NCBI GenBank assembly: GCA_964007475.1
Contig: OZ023274.1
Location: 106,129,372 to 106,193,371 of the forward strand
Origin: Hybos culiciformis
Taxonomy: Eukaryota; Arthropoda; Insecta; Diptera; Hybotidae
Direction: 5' to 3'
Length of the DNA: 64,000 nucleotides
Numbering within the stretch: the stretch's first letter is position 1; every line of letters starts with the position of its first letter. The position numbers and the translations under genes were made by a program. The notes under the pieces are model-generated. The model was given only the letters and a program-made list of their open reading frames with translations. It searched no databases and was not told the origin of the DNA. This document shows, piece by piece, positions 1-11,692 of this stretch.

Positions 1-1215
1 GACTTTTCGTGATAAAATTGTTTCAATTTGAAAATAAGAATGCAAGATTTACATTGTTCTTTTGTCTTTTCGCAATATTTGTATTTATTAGTCAATTTAA
101 TAGCTTGTAAATGAAATCTTTTTTGATGAAACAAGACCATTAATTATTTTCTCTTTCTTTTTTAATTTGCCTCAAAAATTGAATAAATCAGCAAGTCAGC
201 AATTTTTGATATACTTCACGTTCGTAGGCTCTTTTAATGCGTAATTCAAATCATTAAAATGCATTGTTTTCGAGATATTTGCTAAAAAGTGGACACTTTT
301 TTAGATTTATGACATTCCCATTTTTCAATTTAGTTTAAATAACTGTAGCGAAGCTTTCAACATGTTGGAAAGCCAGTTTACATTCAGCCCATCTTAATCA
401 TGCTTTACAAACACATTATCCAATGTAATCTCTGCGTAAGTGAGAAATAATATTAATGTGAATTTTTTTTGTTTTTAATTCAGTTTTACAATTTTAATAA
501 CCTTAGTGGAGGAATTAAATAAAAATTACAGATTAAAGCAATTGATTTCTTTTTATTAAAGTTGAATTGAGAAATAAAGTCACCAGAAATCTCAATCTCA
601 ATGTCTGGTTGGTTGAGGGTAAATTTTTTGATGCTGATGATTTAATGTTAAACTTTAAGATATACTTTTTTAGGCGTTAAAACAAATATTTTTTTTGCAA
701 TTTTTATGAGACAAATTTCTTATTTCAAGCCGTTCATCGTTTTTTAATTTGAATTTAAAATCACTTTGGAAAAAGATTACCACATCTGAAGTAAAAGCAT
801 CTATTTTCGGTTAAACAGGATTAAATATAAATTTTAATATTAAAATATTGACTGTTAATTGTAGAATATTTGCTATTTTTTCATAAAATTCTTCTACAAT
901 ATAAATAACAAATAATTTAGTCAAACTAATATAATGAATTAATTTTTGTTTTTCGCAATAGAAACCTCCGTTTTTTTTTCTAAGTTTTGAAAATTTCGTC
1001 ACATCAATTTTAATATAATTTTTAGTTTATAGATGATAACTAACTAAATTTATCTTGACCTCATAAATCAAATAGAATTTTTTATTATTATATTATATTA
1101 TTAATAAAAATTAAATATAATATGCAAATGCAATTTCTCAGTGTTCACATAAAAATTTCCATTAAAAAAAAAATTTGTATTAAATTTTAAATTGTTCCTA
1201 TTGCTATTTTTACAG
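1..1215. other. AT-rich upstream/intron sequence of the LRR gene
   Basis: No convincing coding exon was seen. The downstream LRR exon begins in mid-codon after a TTTTTACAG acceptor at 1215, so at least part of this stretch should be intron and the start codon should lie here or outside the window. A donor-like GTAAGT occurs at 435, but its phase does not fit the next exon in the obvious upstream frame, so the first exon is left unassigned. Confidence 0.5.
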
Positions 1216-4200
1216 GTACCTTATATTTTTGGCATCTTTACTTTTCTTATTAGCTGATTTTTCAATAAGTAAACCAAATTCTATTGGCAGAAATTTTAAA
1301 AATATAAGCTTACATTTAAAACATCATGAACCTGTAAGAAATAAATCAATAGTTGTTACTGAATTGAATAACACCCAAATAAGTGGAGAGAAAACTCTTC
1401 GCTTTCCAATCATTAGCAAATCACAAAAAAAAATTTATAACAAATCAAAACCAAAGAAATATATTGCCCAATCAATATCAGTACCAATTGGACAAGATAA
1501 TATAGAATGGCATTGTCCCATCATAACAACATCCAGATCATTAGAATGCGGTTGTGATTTACCACATACATTGCGTTGTAGTGGAGATATTCACGGACTC
1601 ACGGTATAATTAATAAAAACAATGTTCTATATTTGTTATATTTAAAATTAGAAAGATATTATATAATTCAAAGTTACTAAAATCATAGTTAGGGTCACAA
1701 GGTGTAAATTTGCGCCTCAAAAGGTTGTCAATCATCCACTGAATATCCATCAGTTAGTCAAGTTGATAGGGGTGCGATCAGCAACGAGAGAGACGGAAGT
1801 GTGCAAAAAAATTTTGTTTGTACTGTTTGTAAAAAATTTAATTTAGCCAGTTTAATAAAACCAGTCAGCTGCTTGGGTATCTGGTTCACCAGTTACAAAT
1901 AATTTAAATTTTTGTTACGCTAGTTTTCCAAAAAGAAAAATTAAAATTAATTCTTAAAACTATAACATAATACTTCATTTTAATTTTAAAGGTCGATTGT
2001 TTTGTGTGTTTTTGTAATTGAAAATTGTAAGCATTATTAGCATAATTAGCATAATGTTTGTATTTATAATTTTATATTTTAATACATAATATCCGACTAT
2101 TGAGTCATCCAGGATACCGAGGATCGATTTGTTGCGGAATAAATAGTTATCAAAAGCCTTCTAAACTGTTAATTGATCATCTTTAATAACAAAAAATAAT
2201 ATTTTATTTCAATTTTAATATAAAACAATTTGAGTTAGATAATTATATTTATACCATTGTTAATATAATTAAAAGTTTTAATTATGAAAGAAACCTTGGC
2301 CTAGATAGAAATAAAATAGTTTTGCTTTGTACTGTCTTATTAAATTCAATGAATCTGTTCTACATCATCCCAGATCCAGAACTACAAGAAATGAATTTAA
2401 TTCTTTTATCTTAATTTATTTTTTATTTTAGGAACTTGCACAAAATCTTCGAAACTCTCCATATATGGTGTCATTTTTAGACTGTTCCCTCAAAAATGTT
2501 ACAGTTTTAAATGATGCTTTATTCGAGAATGTTTCGCTACATGGATTGGTTATATCTTCAGGGGAAATAAAATTGGTTCATAAAAAAGCATTTCTCGGAT
2601 TAAAAGATCCTTTGAAAACATTAGGTATAAATTAAATTTTATAAAAATAACACCACGACACATAAGTTTTGATAAAATTAGTTTCCTTCCATGTTAGGTC
2701 TTCCAAACAACGCATTAGAAATCGTACCGTGGAATTCAATAGCACAGCAACAATCATTGGAACGTTTAGATCTGTCGAACAACAATATTAAAACCATTAG
2801 TGGCAAAGATTTTGCCAACTTAAGAAACTTGGTTTTTCTAGATTTAAGTGATAATTTAATATCAAATATTTCTCCACGATCGTTCACAAATCAACTTAAT
2901 TTAGATATTTTGAAGCTGAGCGGGAATCGTTTGGGAATATTTAAAGCATCATTGCTTTCTATTAGTCAATGTTACAATTTGAGACAGTTAGATTTGAGTT
3001 CTAATTTTATCAGTGGTCATCTTAATCTCACCAGTTTATCAGCTTTAAAAAATTTAAATTTATTAAATTTTGGAAGGAATTTGATCAAAAGTGTACAAAA
3101 TAAATCATTGGAAAGTTTTTCAAAATTGTTAACATTATATTTAGATCATAATCAAATTGATGTACTTCAAGATCATGCATTCTTTGGTTTAAGTTCGTTA
3201 GAAACTTTAGACTTGAGTTATAATGGTATAGTTGCGATTTCAAGTGCTTCATTGCAACATTTATTACGATTAAAAACATTGGATTTAACACATAATTTTT
3301 TAAGGTATATATTTCAAAATTATACTAATTAATACAATATTAATACTAATACTCAGATATAATAACGATTCACAGTTCTAAAAATTGTAAAATAAATTTT
3401 AATTTTAATTCTCAAAAAAATAAACGAGGAATGTTTTTCTTGGTTTTCGTCACTCTTTTCTAAAAGTCTTTCACTAAGAAATATGCTTGAATCTAACAAA
3501 AAATTAAAAATTAAAATTCTGTATTCAACAATGAGTACATATTGTGTTTTAAATCTCTTCAAAGTAGTTAGAGTCTGGCTATGTGTATTCGTTTTCAATT
3601 TTTTCATTTTTGTTAGTATTCGGTTTGGGCTTTCTAAAAAAAAATTGTTAATTGGTTGTATTTCTTTTACTTCGAAGGAAGACAACTTATAAAATCTATC
3701 CAAATCACTGCTAATGTTTAAATATTATTTTAATAATATATAAAAAATAAATTCTACAAACTCATAACATTGGATTATAGAGCTCTGACATCGGATTTAA
3801 TGAGTCCATTACCATCTTTAACAACGTTGCGCTTATCAGGCAATGATATTTCAATAGTGTCCAAAAATTCTATGGATGGAGCAAAGAATTTGATTAATTT
3901 AATAATGAATGATAATCCGTTATCTTGTGATTGTTCAATTCGTTTTTTTGCTGAATGGCTGGGATCATCTAAAACTTTATCAAAGGATTTATTGAGTGCT
4001 ACATGTGCAACGCCACCTCGACTTGAAGGAGCACCTTTAATTGAAGTACAAACTTCATCATTAAATTGTGAGCAAAATGATATTTTGGATGATTCAAATG
4101 TTATGGACAAAACATCTTCAGTAGAACAAGTAAAATAATTACAAAAAACAATTAATTTAAATATATTTTTTTTATTTTTATTATTTTGTAGATCATTCTT

Positions 4201-4997
4201 AAAGAATTTCAATATTCTACAGATCACGGATTGACTTTAACTTGGAAATTAAGTTTAGGTGTAGGTGACCACTTATGCAATGAAATATTTGTTTATAAAT
4301 TTGAAAATAGTCATGAAATATTGATAGATAATCCTGCAGTAAGTATTTCGGAAATATAATGTTATGCCTGTTATTTCCAAGTTTGATTTCAACTTTTCAT
4401 GCTGTATTTTTAGATTCATTGCGAAAGCAAAATAGTCAATGGAAAATGTACTGTTACTATTATTTTACCAAATAATATGTTGTTGACTGAAGACCAAAGG
4501 TAACTATGAAAAACATTTTACTAACGTTAAGTTTTTCATTTTGTATTTTTAATTACTGTAATAATTACAGGTATTGTCTGGCAATTATGCACGAGGAATT
4601 AACAACGGCTCGGTCAATTATTGGATGTTCGAATATAACAACAGAGAATTTAAAAAACTCCAATGTTACATCTCATATCAGACAATTTAATCGAAAACAC
4701 CAAGCAGAAAAGCTGCCGCAAATGATATCAACACCTAATCAATTCGTATTATTGAATGGAAATCGTACCTCTATGAATGATAATTATCTAGATACTTTCA
4801 ATAAACATCTCATAACTGGTCTTGGTTTGGGAGTTTTAGTAGCTGGTATAATTATTTTATTTTGGGGTGCAACGAAATTACGTCTGAGCTCCCAGAACAT
4901 TAATTCTCTTTCAAGAACATGTTATACTGCTGATCAAGTTTATAAAGATCCAGAAATTGGAAGTTATCTAAAATTACAAGCAACGTCAACTTTTTAG
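1216..4997 (+). CDS. Type I membrane leucine-rich-repeat protein, 5' incomplete, seven visible exons
   Basis: Probable cell-surface LRR protein. The exons are 1216-1603, 2432-2624, 2698-3304, 3781-4129, 4192-4338, 4414-4499 and 4571-4997 (stop included). All junctions have GT/AG ends and matching phases, giving 731 codons from 1217. What can be seen: a hydrophobic start (YLIFLASLLFLLADF) resembling a signal peptide; a cysteine cluster at about residues 100-121 (CGCDLPHTLRC) like an LRR N-cap; LRRs at about 190-440 with LxxLxLxxNxI spacing (LERLDLSNNNI, LDLSYNGI); an LRR C-cap at about 441-493 (NPLSCDCSIRFFAEWL); a fibronectin-III-like stretch at about 513-605 (LTLTWKL to YCLAIMHEE); one membrane helix at about 670-690 (LITGLGLGVLVAGIIILFWG); and a tail of about 40 residues. 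The first exon begins with the last base of a codon, so the initiator Met comes from an upstream exon, or is itself the split codon if that exon ends in AT. The architecture is secure. The ligand and the exact orthologue are not recognised. Confidence 0.9.
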
Positions 4998-6540
4998 CAG
5001 CTTTAAGAAAACAAATTCGAAGCTTCAATAACAAAACGTTCAGCAAATAGAAATTATATAAAATTTTTGTGATAAAACATAGTACGTTTCCAATGGTATA
5101 TTTAATTAATTTAAGTTTTTTTTTTATTAACAGAGTACTTATAAAATCTTATAAAACAATTTAATTAAATAATTTTGGCTGGAAATATGTTTGCAAAATT
5201 CCGTTATATGTACACTACGTATATGTTCTTAACTTTTTTTTCGAGAATTTAAAATTCATAAATATACCAAATGGTATAAAGAATCGTTCTAAAAAAAAGA
5301 AAAAATTAAAACTAAAAATATTTGAAAGTGGTGAGGAAAAAATATGCAAGCAGTGTTTTTCTATACTTTTAAAACGGGACTATAAAAGCAATTTTTCATG
5401 AAAATTAATAAATGAATGTCGATTGAAGTAACTTAAAAATAATTTTATTCTTGATTGAATTCGACTCGTATTAAATAGGTAGATGTCTAATGTTCTTTTA
5501 CTCTATGACCCTAAAAAAATTGATTGCGTTTAAGGTTTGCGGTTGGAATTATATGTATATATTTTTTTAAGTATTAATGACAGTACGTTTTATTCTGGAC
5601 CATCGAAAACTATTTACTCTACAAGGTGAATTTCGTAAATTTTCTCTTAATTCTTTAGAAACTATGTGTGTAAATGACAGTTGTGAGAATTCGTAAAAAA
5701 TGGTTAGTTTTCGATTGCTTCTAAGGACTTGGGCTTGGAGCAAAAAAATAGACATGTTCCAGGATAACATGATTTTTTTTAGGGTAAAAAAATGTAACCT
5801 CCTCCAATCATAATAAAATAAAATCGAAAAATTGAAATCTAGCATTATAAAATTAATAAATATAAGGAGCTGCATTATCTGTCTTACTTAACAAGAAAAG
5901 CGTAATTCTTAAAAGTGATTTTTGGAATTAATTGCATATTTGGAACAGTGTTAACATTTTTTACCATACCCGTTTTTCGAAAAATTTATTTTCTGACTAA
6001 AGGAAATAACATTGAGCATCTCCATATAATGTTCTGAAATAAAAACAGAAAAACTTGAAAATATCAAAACTGTCAAAATAGAGTTACGCCTCTCTCACAG
6101 ATACTAGTCTGCATATTTTCAATGTCTAAAGCTTATATAATATTCTACTGTATCATACTATTTTTGTGGTCCTCTGACAAGAAATAAAAAACTCAATATC
6201 AATTACAAAAAGTTTAGTCCGTTTTTTATTTTATCAATTTTTTTTAAATTGTAATAAATTTTTTTCCTACAATGTATAAGTATGTATTTATTTTGATCGA
6301 AGCATTTGACAGAAAAAAATTTCTATGTGTAGTCTCATTTTAAATATTCACATGAAATCGTACATAATTTTAATAGTTTTTCATTGGCATTTCAATGATT
6401 TTTTTTATAAACAGAACTAGTTATTTTTCTTTTTATTACAATCTTAAATATTTAGTTTGTAGCGCTTTTTTTTTTAAATAAAATAATATTATTTTATATC
6501 ACAGAATATCAAATCAGGTATTAATGTTCGAAAATTAATA
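4998..6540. other. 3' UTR and intergenic AT-rich sequence
   Basis: Lies between the convergent LRR gene (+) and PPSY gene (-). The sequence after the LRR stop is presumably its 3' UTR, with an AATAAA-type hexamer near 5407. No further exon, RNA gene or mobile element was recognised. The short open frames here have no protein-like composition. Confidence 0.5.
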
Positions 6541-8086
6541 TTATATTGTTGTTGTATGTTTGATTATTTTATGAACTTTTGGATAAACTTCTGGCTTATT
6601 CATTACCTCTTCATAGGATGGAGGTGGTGCTGAAGATAAAAAATATTGAAATTTTTTAAGTGAATTTAATAAAAAAAACAAAACATGAATTAAAAGTCAA
6701 TTGAATGAATGAAATATTTCATACACGGTATGCTGTTACTAAAAAATCGTATATGTAGATACTATGATTGCATACCTACAGCTCTGGAGATTAAAAATCA
6801 TATTTTGTGAAGTTACTCAACTATTAAACATAACCTTTTCACTAGCTTCCAATCAACCAACCGTATCGTATAGCAATTCAAAGTATATTATTTCACAGTA
6901 CGACCAATTTACAGTTTTTGAGCTCGCCCAAATTTACAAATTTAAAAGTTTTAACACAACCAATGTGTATATATAACTTATATTGTGAATTGCTTATTAT
7001 ATAACAGAAAAGTCAATTCCTTTATTGCAAAACGCCACCATCGCTTACATTAGAATCTTAAAACCTTAGAATAAAAAGAATCTGAAATTCAGCATTTCAA
7101 TTTGAAGTAAAACTCCTCGATGTGGGACCTAACATAATTTACATTTTTTCCGAAATTCCCGTCAGGGAACGACAGGTCTTTATTTCTACAGTCGTTTTAC
7201 ACTCCCCTAAAGTTATCAGATGCTCATGAAAATTTTAAGTAAATATAAGCGTAGTCTTTGGGACACATTTTCGAAATTTTCAACAGAAGGCGTAATAACT
7301 GAGATTTTTACTTTCAAAGTCATTATTCTCACCTCTGGAGTTGTCAGAAATTTCAGGTAAAAGTTACCTAAAGTTCTTTGATTTCTTTACTCTTTTTATT
7401 TTAAGGTCAAATATTCATACGGTGAATTGCTTTTTACCATTTATTACGCAATCTTCAAGCTGGCAACCTGGATTTAGAACTGCAGGATAAGGTTCTGGTA
7501 TATCACCTACTAGATAACTGTTTCCACAATGGTGACCTCGATAGCAATTTGAATAAATTGAATTATCTCTACTAAAACCTTCAGATGGTAATTGTATAAC
7601 ATGAACAGATGAATTATGTCCGTCTAAAATAAATAAGGGAGAATTTTATTATTCTTCACATTTTGATAATATGTACTTGTACATATTTAATTTATAATTC
7701 GTAATGTCAGATATACATGTACCTAAATAACTTCTTATTCTTAAAGTTAATAGCAATTATTAATTTCATTATAAAATATATATTTTCTTTACATTTAAAT
7801 TTTAAAATATTTAACATGGTAGTTTTAAGGAAATTTTTTAAATAAATAACATCAATGATGGATAAGATACAGAGATACAAACAATAATTCTTACCTATTG
7901 TTTACAAATTTTTTACGCGTTATAGATACAGAAATATAGTTAAAAATTGTAAATAGCATACTTACCAATGCTTTCAGAATATTGATAATGATCCCTTATA
8001 TGAGGTTTCAGAATTTTTTTACATCTTAAAAATATAACAATCAGCATCCAACTAAGAATTAAAATCAAATAGAGAAAGCCTAACAT
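6541..8086 (-). CDS. Small single-pass membrane protein with PPSY motif, three exons
   Basis: Complement of 7966-8086, 7438-7623 and 6541-6629. The ATG is at 8086 and the stop TAA at 6543-6541. Donors are GTAAGT and GTAAAA, acceptors are TTTTAG and TCTTCAG, and both introns are phase 1, giving a continuous 131-residue frame. The N-terminus is a membrane anchor (LGFLYLILILSWMLIVIFL, residues 2-20) followed by RCKK, which fits a signal-anchor or type III topology. The middle has paired cysteines (SNCYRGHHCGNSYL and NPGCQLEDCV). The C-terminal exon begins APPPSYEEV, a PPxY motif of the kind bound by WW domains, typically of Nedd4-family ubiquitin ligases. This suggests an endosomal or membrane adaptor, but that is inference. 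It converges with the LRR gene. No named family was recognised. Short exons make it invisible to a long-frame search. Confidence 0.8.
6630..7437 (-). other. Intron 2 of the PPSY membrane-protein gene
   Basis: 808-bp intron bounded by GTAAAA at 7437 and TCTTCAG ending at 6630 (minus strand). It is AT-rich with somewhat higher GC around 7120-7350. A 70-residue plus-strand frame at 6764 looks like chance. Nothing else was recognised. Confidence 0.6.
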
Positions 8087-8612
8087 ATTTTTAATATTTC
8101 AAATTTAATAGCGCTTAAGCTTAGAAATTGATTTTTTCATAAATTTTATTTTTTTTGCAATTATTAGCTTATGGTTTTGAATTTTTTATTTGTAAATCAA
8201 TAATTTAACTACATTTTACGTATACAGGTCATGAAGAATAATCGATATAATATATTTTTGTAATTTTATAAATAAAATCTAATTAATATCTGCCAATAAT
8301 GAAATAACAAATATTAAATATTTATTTTTAAACAAAATAAAAAAAAATTATAGATTCATGCGATGATATAGTAAAGCATATTGCATGATGGATGATTATG
8401 TATAAAAATCTTTAGTTAAATTAAATTTAATTAATAAAATACTAAAATATTTTAAATCTTCACAATTTATTCGTTTTAGCTTCAAATACTGAACTTTGAC
8501 CCATTCTGATATAGTCCTTTCTTTAAAATCTATATTTAATTACAAAAAAAAAACGCATTCAATATTACCCTTACATATAATAAAAATGTTTCCAAATGTT
8601 TTTCTATATAAA
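8087..8612. other. Upstream region of the PPSY gene, no feature seen
   Basis: AT-rich sequence preceding the minus-strand ATG at 8086. It should contain the promoter and 5' UTR of that gene, but no clear TATA box with an initiator could be singled out. Confidence 0.4.
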
Positions 8613-8993
8613 CAGGGCCTGTGAGAGACACTTGGAGGCCCGGGAAAGACAAAGTATGTGGTTTTAATGGAATTCAATAAATTAAATTGTAAAGGTTAAT
8701 TCAATTCTAGAGAAACAATTTTAGTTTGAGTACTAACCAAGTAGTATCTACTGCTTAAAAAACTTTAATGTAGTAATTTCAACCAACTTATGTTACAGCT
8801 CAAAGCATAACAAACATTTCACTATGAACCTCATGAATGAAATCATAATATTGAGCAGTTAGTTGTTTGTTGCGTACGCAAAAATTCGAAGTAAACTTTT
8901 TGATCGTTTTGTTTAATGTTGTTTGGAGGCTCTCTAAATTAAGAGTCTCGTGTCAAAAGACCCTCCTGACCCTCCCCTTTCTTCCTTGGCCTG
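8613..8993. mobile_element. Probable degenerate hAT-type MITE
   Basis: A GC-rich left end starting CAGGGCCTGTGAGAG and a right end whose reverse complement starts CAGGCCAAGGAAG enclose 381 bp without coding potential. The flanking 8-mers TATATAAA (8605-8612) and TATGTACA (8994-9001) agree at 6 of 8 positions, as expected for an old 8-bp target duplication. Terminal identity is limited, so the boundaries are tentative. Confidence 0.4.
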
Positions 8994-10019
8994 TATGTAC
9001 ATAACTAATTTTGAATTATTTATTTATTTATTTCAAATGCTTAATACAAGCGAATAAAATATAATATTAAAATTAAATATATATACAATTAATTTAATAA
9101 GGGATGTAAAAATATATACAATCAGTAACATTTACTATTTAACAATGTATCACTTAGTTTGAATTATTTAAAATAGTACCTATGATAAAATTTACTTTTA
9201 AAAGGACTTTCGAAAACGTATAACTGAAGCAGGAATTGGTATCGGTTATAAATCTTGAATAGGGAGTTAAGTGGGCTATATTGACCATAATTGGTTCTGG
9301 AAAATTTAATATGTAGGTACTTCATAAAATTCCTCAGTATAGCAAAAATTGACACTTAATTTTTTGCTTATTTATAGATGTATAAGATCATTTTGCTAAA
9401 ATATTATTTTTAATATTAAAATAGTTTTATAAACTTGTTACAAAAAGCGATGGAGTCAGATTCTATAACTAATGTTTTTAAAAAAAAAAAAAAAAAAAAT
9501 CTGACATTAAAAAAAAAGGTAGGAATTTTCGCTTAGTAAAAAGCCATATCAAAGTTTACTATTAGCGCTCCTGAATCTAAAAAAACATGATTTTTTGTTA
9601 ATTGTATTTGTGTAGTTGTGTTGTGGTCTTTTCAACCTGAAATCTGAGAAAATAATTGATTCATTCCAAGTCTGAGAGATATATCTAATCTTTTTTTTTA
9701 ACATTGCACATAAAACGTAACATAATATGTTACGAATAGCACAAATTCTACAAAGCAATTTGTAATATGTGCGTTGAAGCATTGATGTAACGATTCCAGA
9801 CAATATTACTGGAAAATTAATATCGATGTGAAATAACATGACAATTTTAAACAATTAGAATATTTCATTGTTTTGATATAACTTCTTCGCATCTATTTTT
9901 TTTTCCGGAACTATCAATATGAAAAGCACTTTTAGAAGTTGAAATTTCCGCATATTTATGTGACCTAGTCTTTTCGTCCCTGCGGAGCTAAGGGAATAAC
10001 AAAACTATGTTTTGCAATT
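8994..10019. other. AT-rich intergenic sequence
   Basis: Contains a short TTTA run near 9013 and a poly-A tract near 9479-9499. A 101-residue minus-strand frame at 9549-9854 has no recognisable motif. No gene is supported. Confidence 0.5.
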
Positions 10020-10027
10020 TATACTAC

Positions 10028-10791
10028 TAGGGTTGCCAGAAGTCCCGGTTTTCCGGGATTGTCCCGGTTTTCATGTCGTTTCGTGACGTCCCGAAAAAGG
10101 TTCTCGGGACGCTCAATTGTCCCGGTTTAACATTTTTGACCAAAAAAAAATGAATAAATTTATAAAAAATGTGCCACTTTGTTCAGGTTATGTTACGCTT
10201 TGCTTTCATTTTTCTAATTCTCGATCCTACATTACATCAATCCAGCCTATAAAGATATTGCAGGGTAGTATTTGTTTATTTATACATTTTTGTTTTTGTT
10301 TATTTAGCTGCAAGACTTGGCTGGTTTACTAATTTCATTACTAATTTCATTTTATATATTATTAGATTTATTTTATACCTTCAAGTTCAAGCATGCCAAA
10401 GAGAAAGTGCCAATTTCTATAAAAATGTACTACAGAATTTCCTTTTATTAAAAAAGGCAAAATTGATACGGAAGCGTATTGTAGACATTGCAATTCAAGT
10501 TTTAGTATAAGTCATGGTTTATCCGACATTAAAAATCACATTCAAAGTCAGAAACACAAATCTGCAGTTGCTTCGGCAAGTAAATGAAATGAATATTTAT
10601 ATTTTTTGTTCCTAATTTGAGTTATTAATTTTAAGATATTATTTAATTACGTACTTGACCTTGTTACCATTATTACGGTCCTTTTTTTTTATATTTATAT
10701 TAAATAAAATATTTTTTTAATAAATTTTATTAATTTTGTGAAAAAAATTCTTTTTGTCCCGATTTGTAGTGGGGAAAATCTGGTAACCCTA
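10028..10791 (+). mobile_element. hAT transposon, internally deleted, with perfect 8-bp TSD
   Basis: The ends are TAGGGTTGCCAGA on the left and the inverted TAGGGTTACCAGA on the right (12 of 13 identical). The 8-bp target duplication TATACTAC is perfect at 10020-10027 and 10792-10799, which is diagnostic of the hAT class. At 764 bp it is far shorter than an autonomous element. Inside is the start of a transposase with a BED-type zinc finger (next entry). Subterminal GTCCCGG repeats occur near the left end and GTCCCGA near the right. It is a deletion derivative that kept the 5' end of its gene. Confidence 0.9.
10393..10587 (+). pseudogene. hAT transposase N-terminal fragment with BED zinc finger
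   Basis: The frame from ATG 10393 to TGA 10585-10587 reads MPKRKCQF and then an in-frame TAA at codon 10, followed by an open BED-finger segment with the C-x2-C pair AYCRHC and the histidine end IKNHIQSQKHKS. In the family the BED finger binds transposon ends. The catalytic and dimerisation regions are absent, so this is a broken remnant inside the 764-bp element. Confidence 0.8.
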
Positions 10792-10799
10792 TATACTAC

Positions 10800-11692
10800 G
10801 CAAGCAACAAAGGCTTTTAGGGGGAATATAAAATCTCAGATTTTGAAATAAATTTATTGCCTAGCAACAAAAACGTTATAAAGGTGAAAGGGGTTCTGAT
10901 TATATTTTTGACATTTATACTAAACCTTATCAACGTCTTCGGCTTGTCCCAATATATTCTTGCTTTTCATTTAAATCTCTTGCTATCCATCTATAAAAAA
11001 AATGCATAAACATTTATTTATTTAAATTTAATTATTAAATTTAATTATTAAATTTAATATTTTAATTTTACCTTTTTTAGTTGATTTTTTGTAAACTTTC
11101 CTGCTTTTTTTTTAATCATATGATCTTGTCATTTTCAAACTCAATTCAACCACAGTTCAACCACATGCTTTTCGACTCTCTGTTTCAACCCTATCATGTA
11201 AACTAGGTAAATTTAATTTATATCTATAATTTAAAATTGTTATATAATTTAATAATGAAATATATTTATAAATATATTTGTATATATTTGTATGTTAGAA
11301 AAATTACTATATATGTACTTATTTAGTAAACACCTGGAAAAAAGTAAATTAATAAAAGCTTGTATCGAGTTAAGTTACATGAATATTGTGTCGAAACATT
11401 CGGCGTTTGTGTACGAATGGCGAACATTTGAATACGAACATGCAATGAGGACATATCTTAAACCTAAAAGAACGTCAAAATCATGCGTAATTTTCTCATT
11501 TAATTTGTTTTCAATTTATTGATGTGTTGTGAAATTCTTTCAACAAACAAAAACAAATTTTGTTTGAATTTTTTTGTTTTGAAGTAGAATATTAGTATTA
11601 TAGTATTCAATGTAATTTACTAGAATATGTACATTTACCGTACATACCTACCTACATAACTTTTAATTGACATAGTGCAGACTGCAGAGAAG
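10800..11692. other. AT-rich sequence upstream of the bZIP gene
   Basis: No exon was recognised. A 76-residue plus-strand frame at 11292-11522 has no motif. The stretch should include the bZIP promoter and possibly a non-coding 5' exon, because a GTGCAG acceptor-like site lies just before the ATG. Confidence 0.4.

Noticed and set aside
3483..3703. Open frames on both strands inside LRR intron 3
   Set aside because: They lie within a well-bounded intron and lack motifs; low-complexity Phe/Leu/Lys composition.
2678..4227. Minus-strand open frames opposite the LRR exons
   Set aside because: They are antisense shadows of the LRR exons, which have consistent splice phases and family motifs on the + strand.
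10117..10332. 71-residue plus-strand frame
   Set aside because: It falls inside the hAT deletion derivative, upstream of the real BED-finger frame, and matches no transposase segment.
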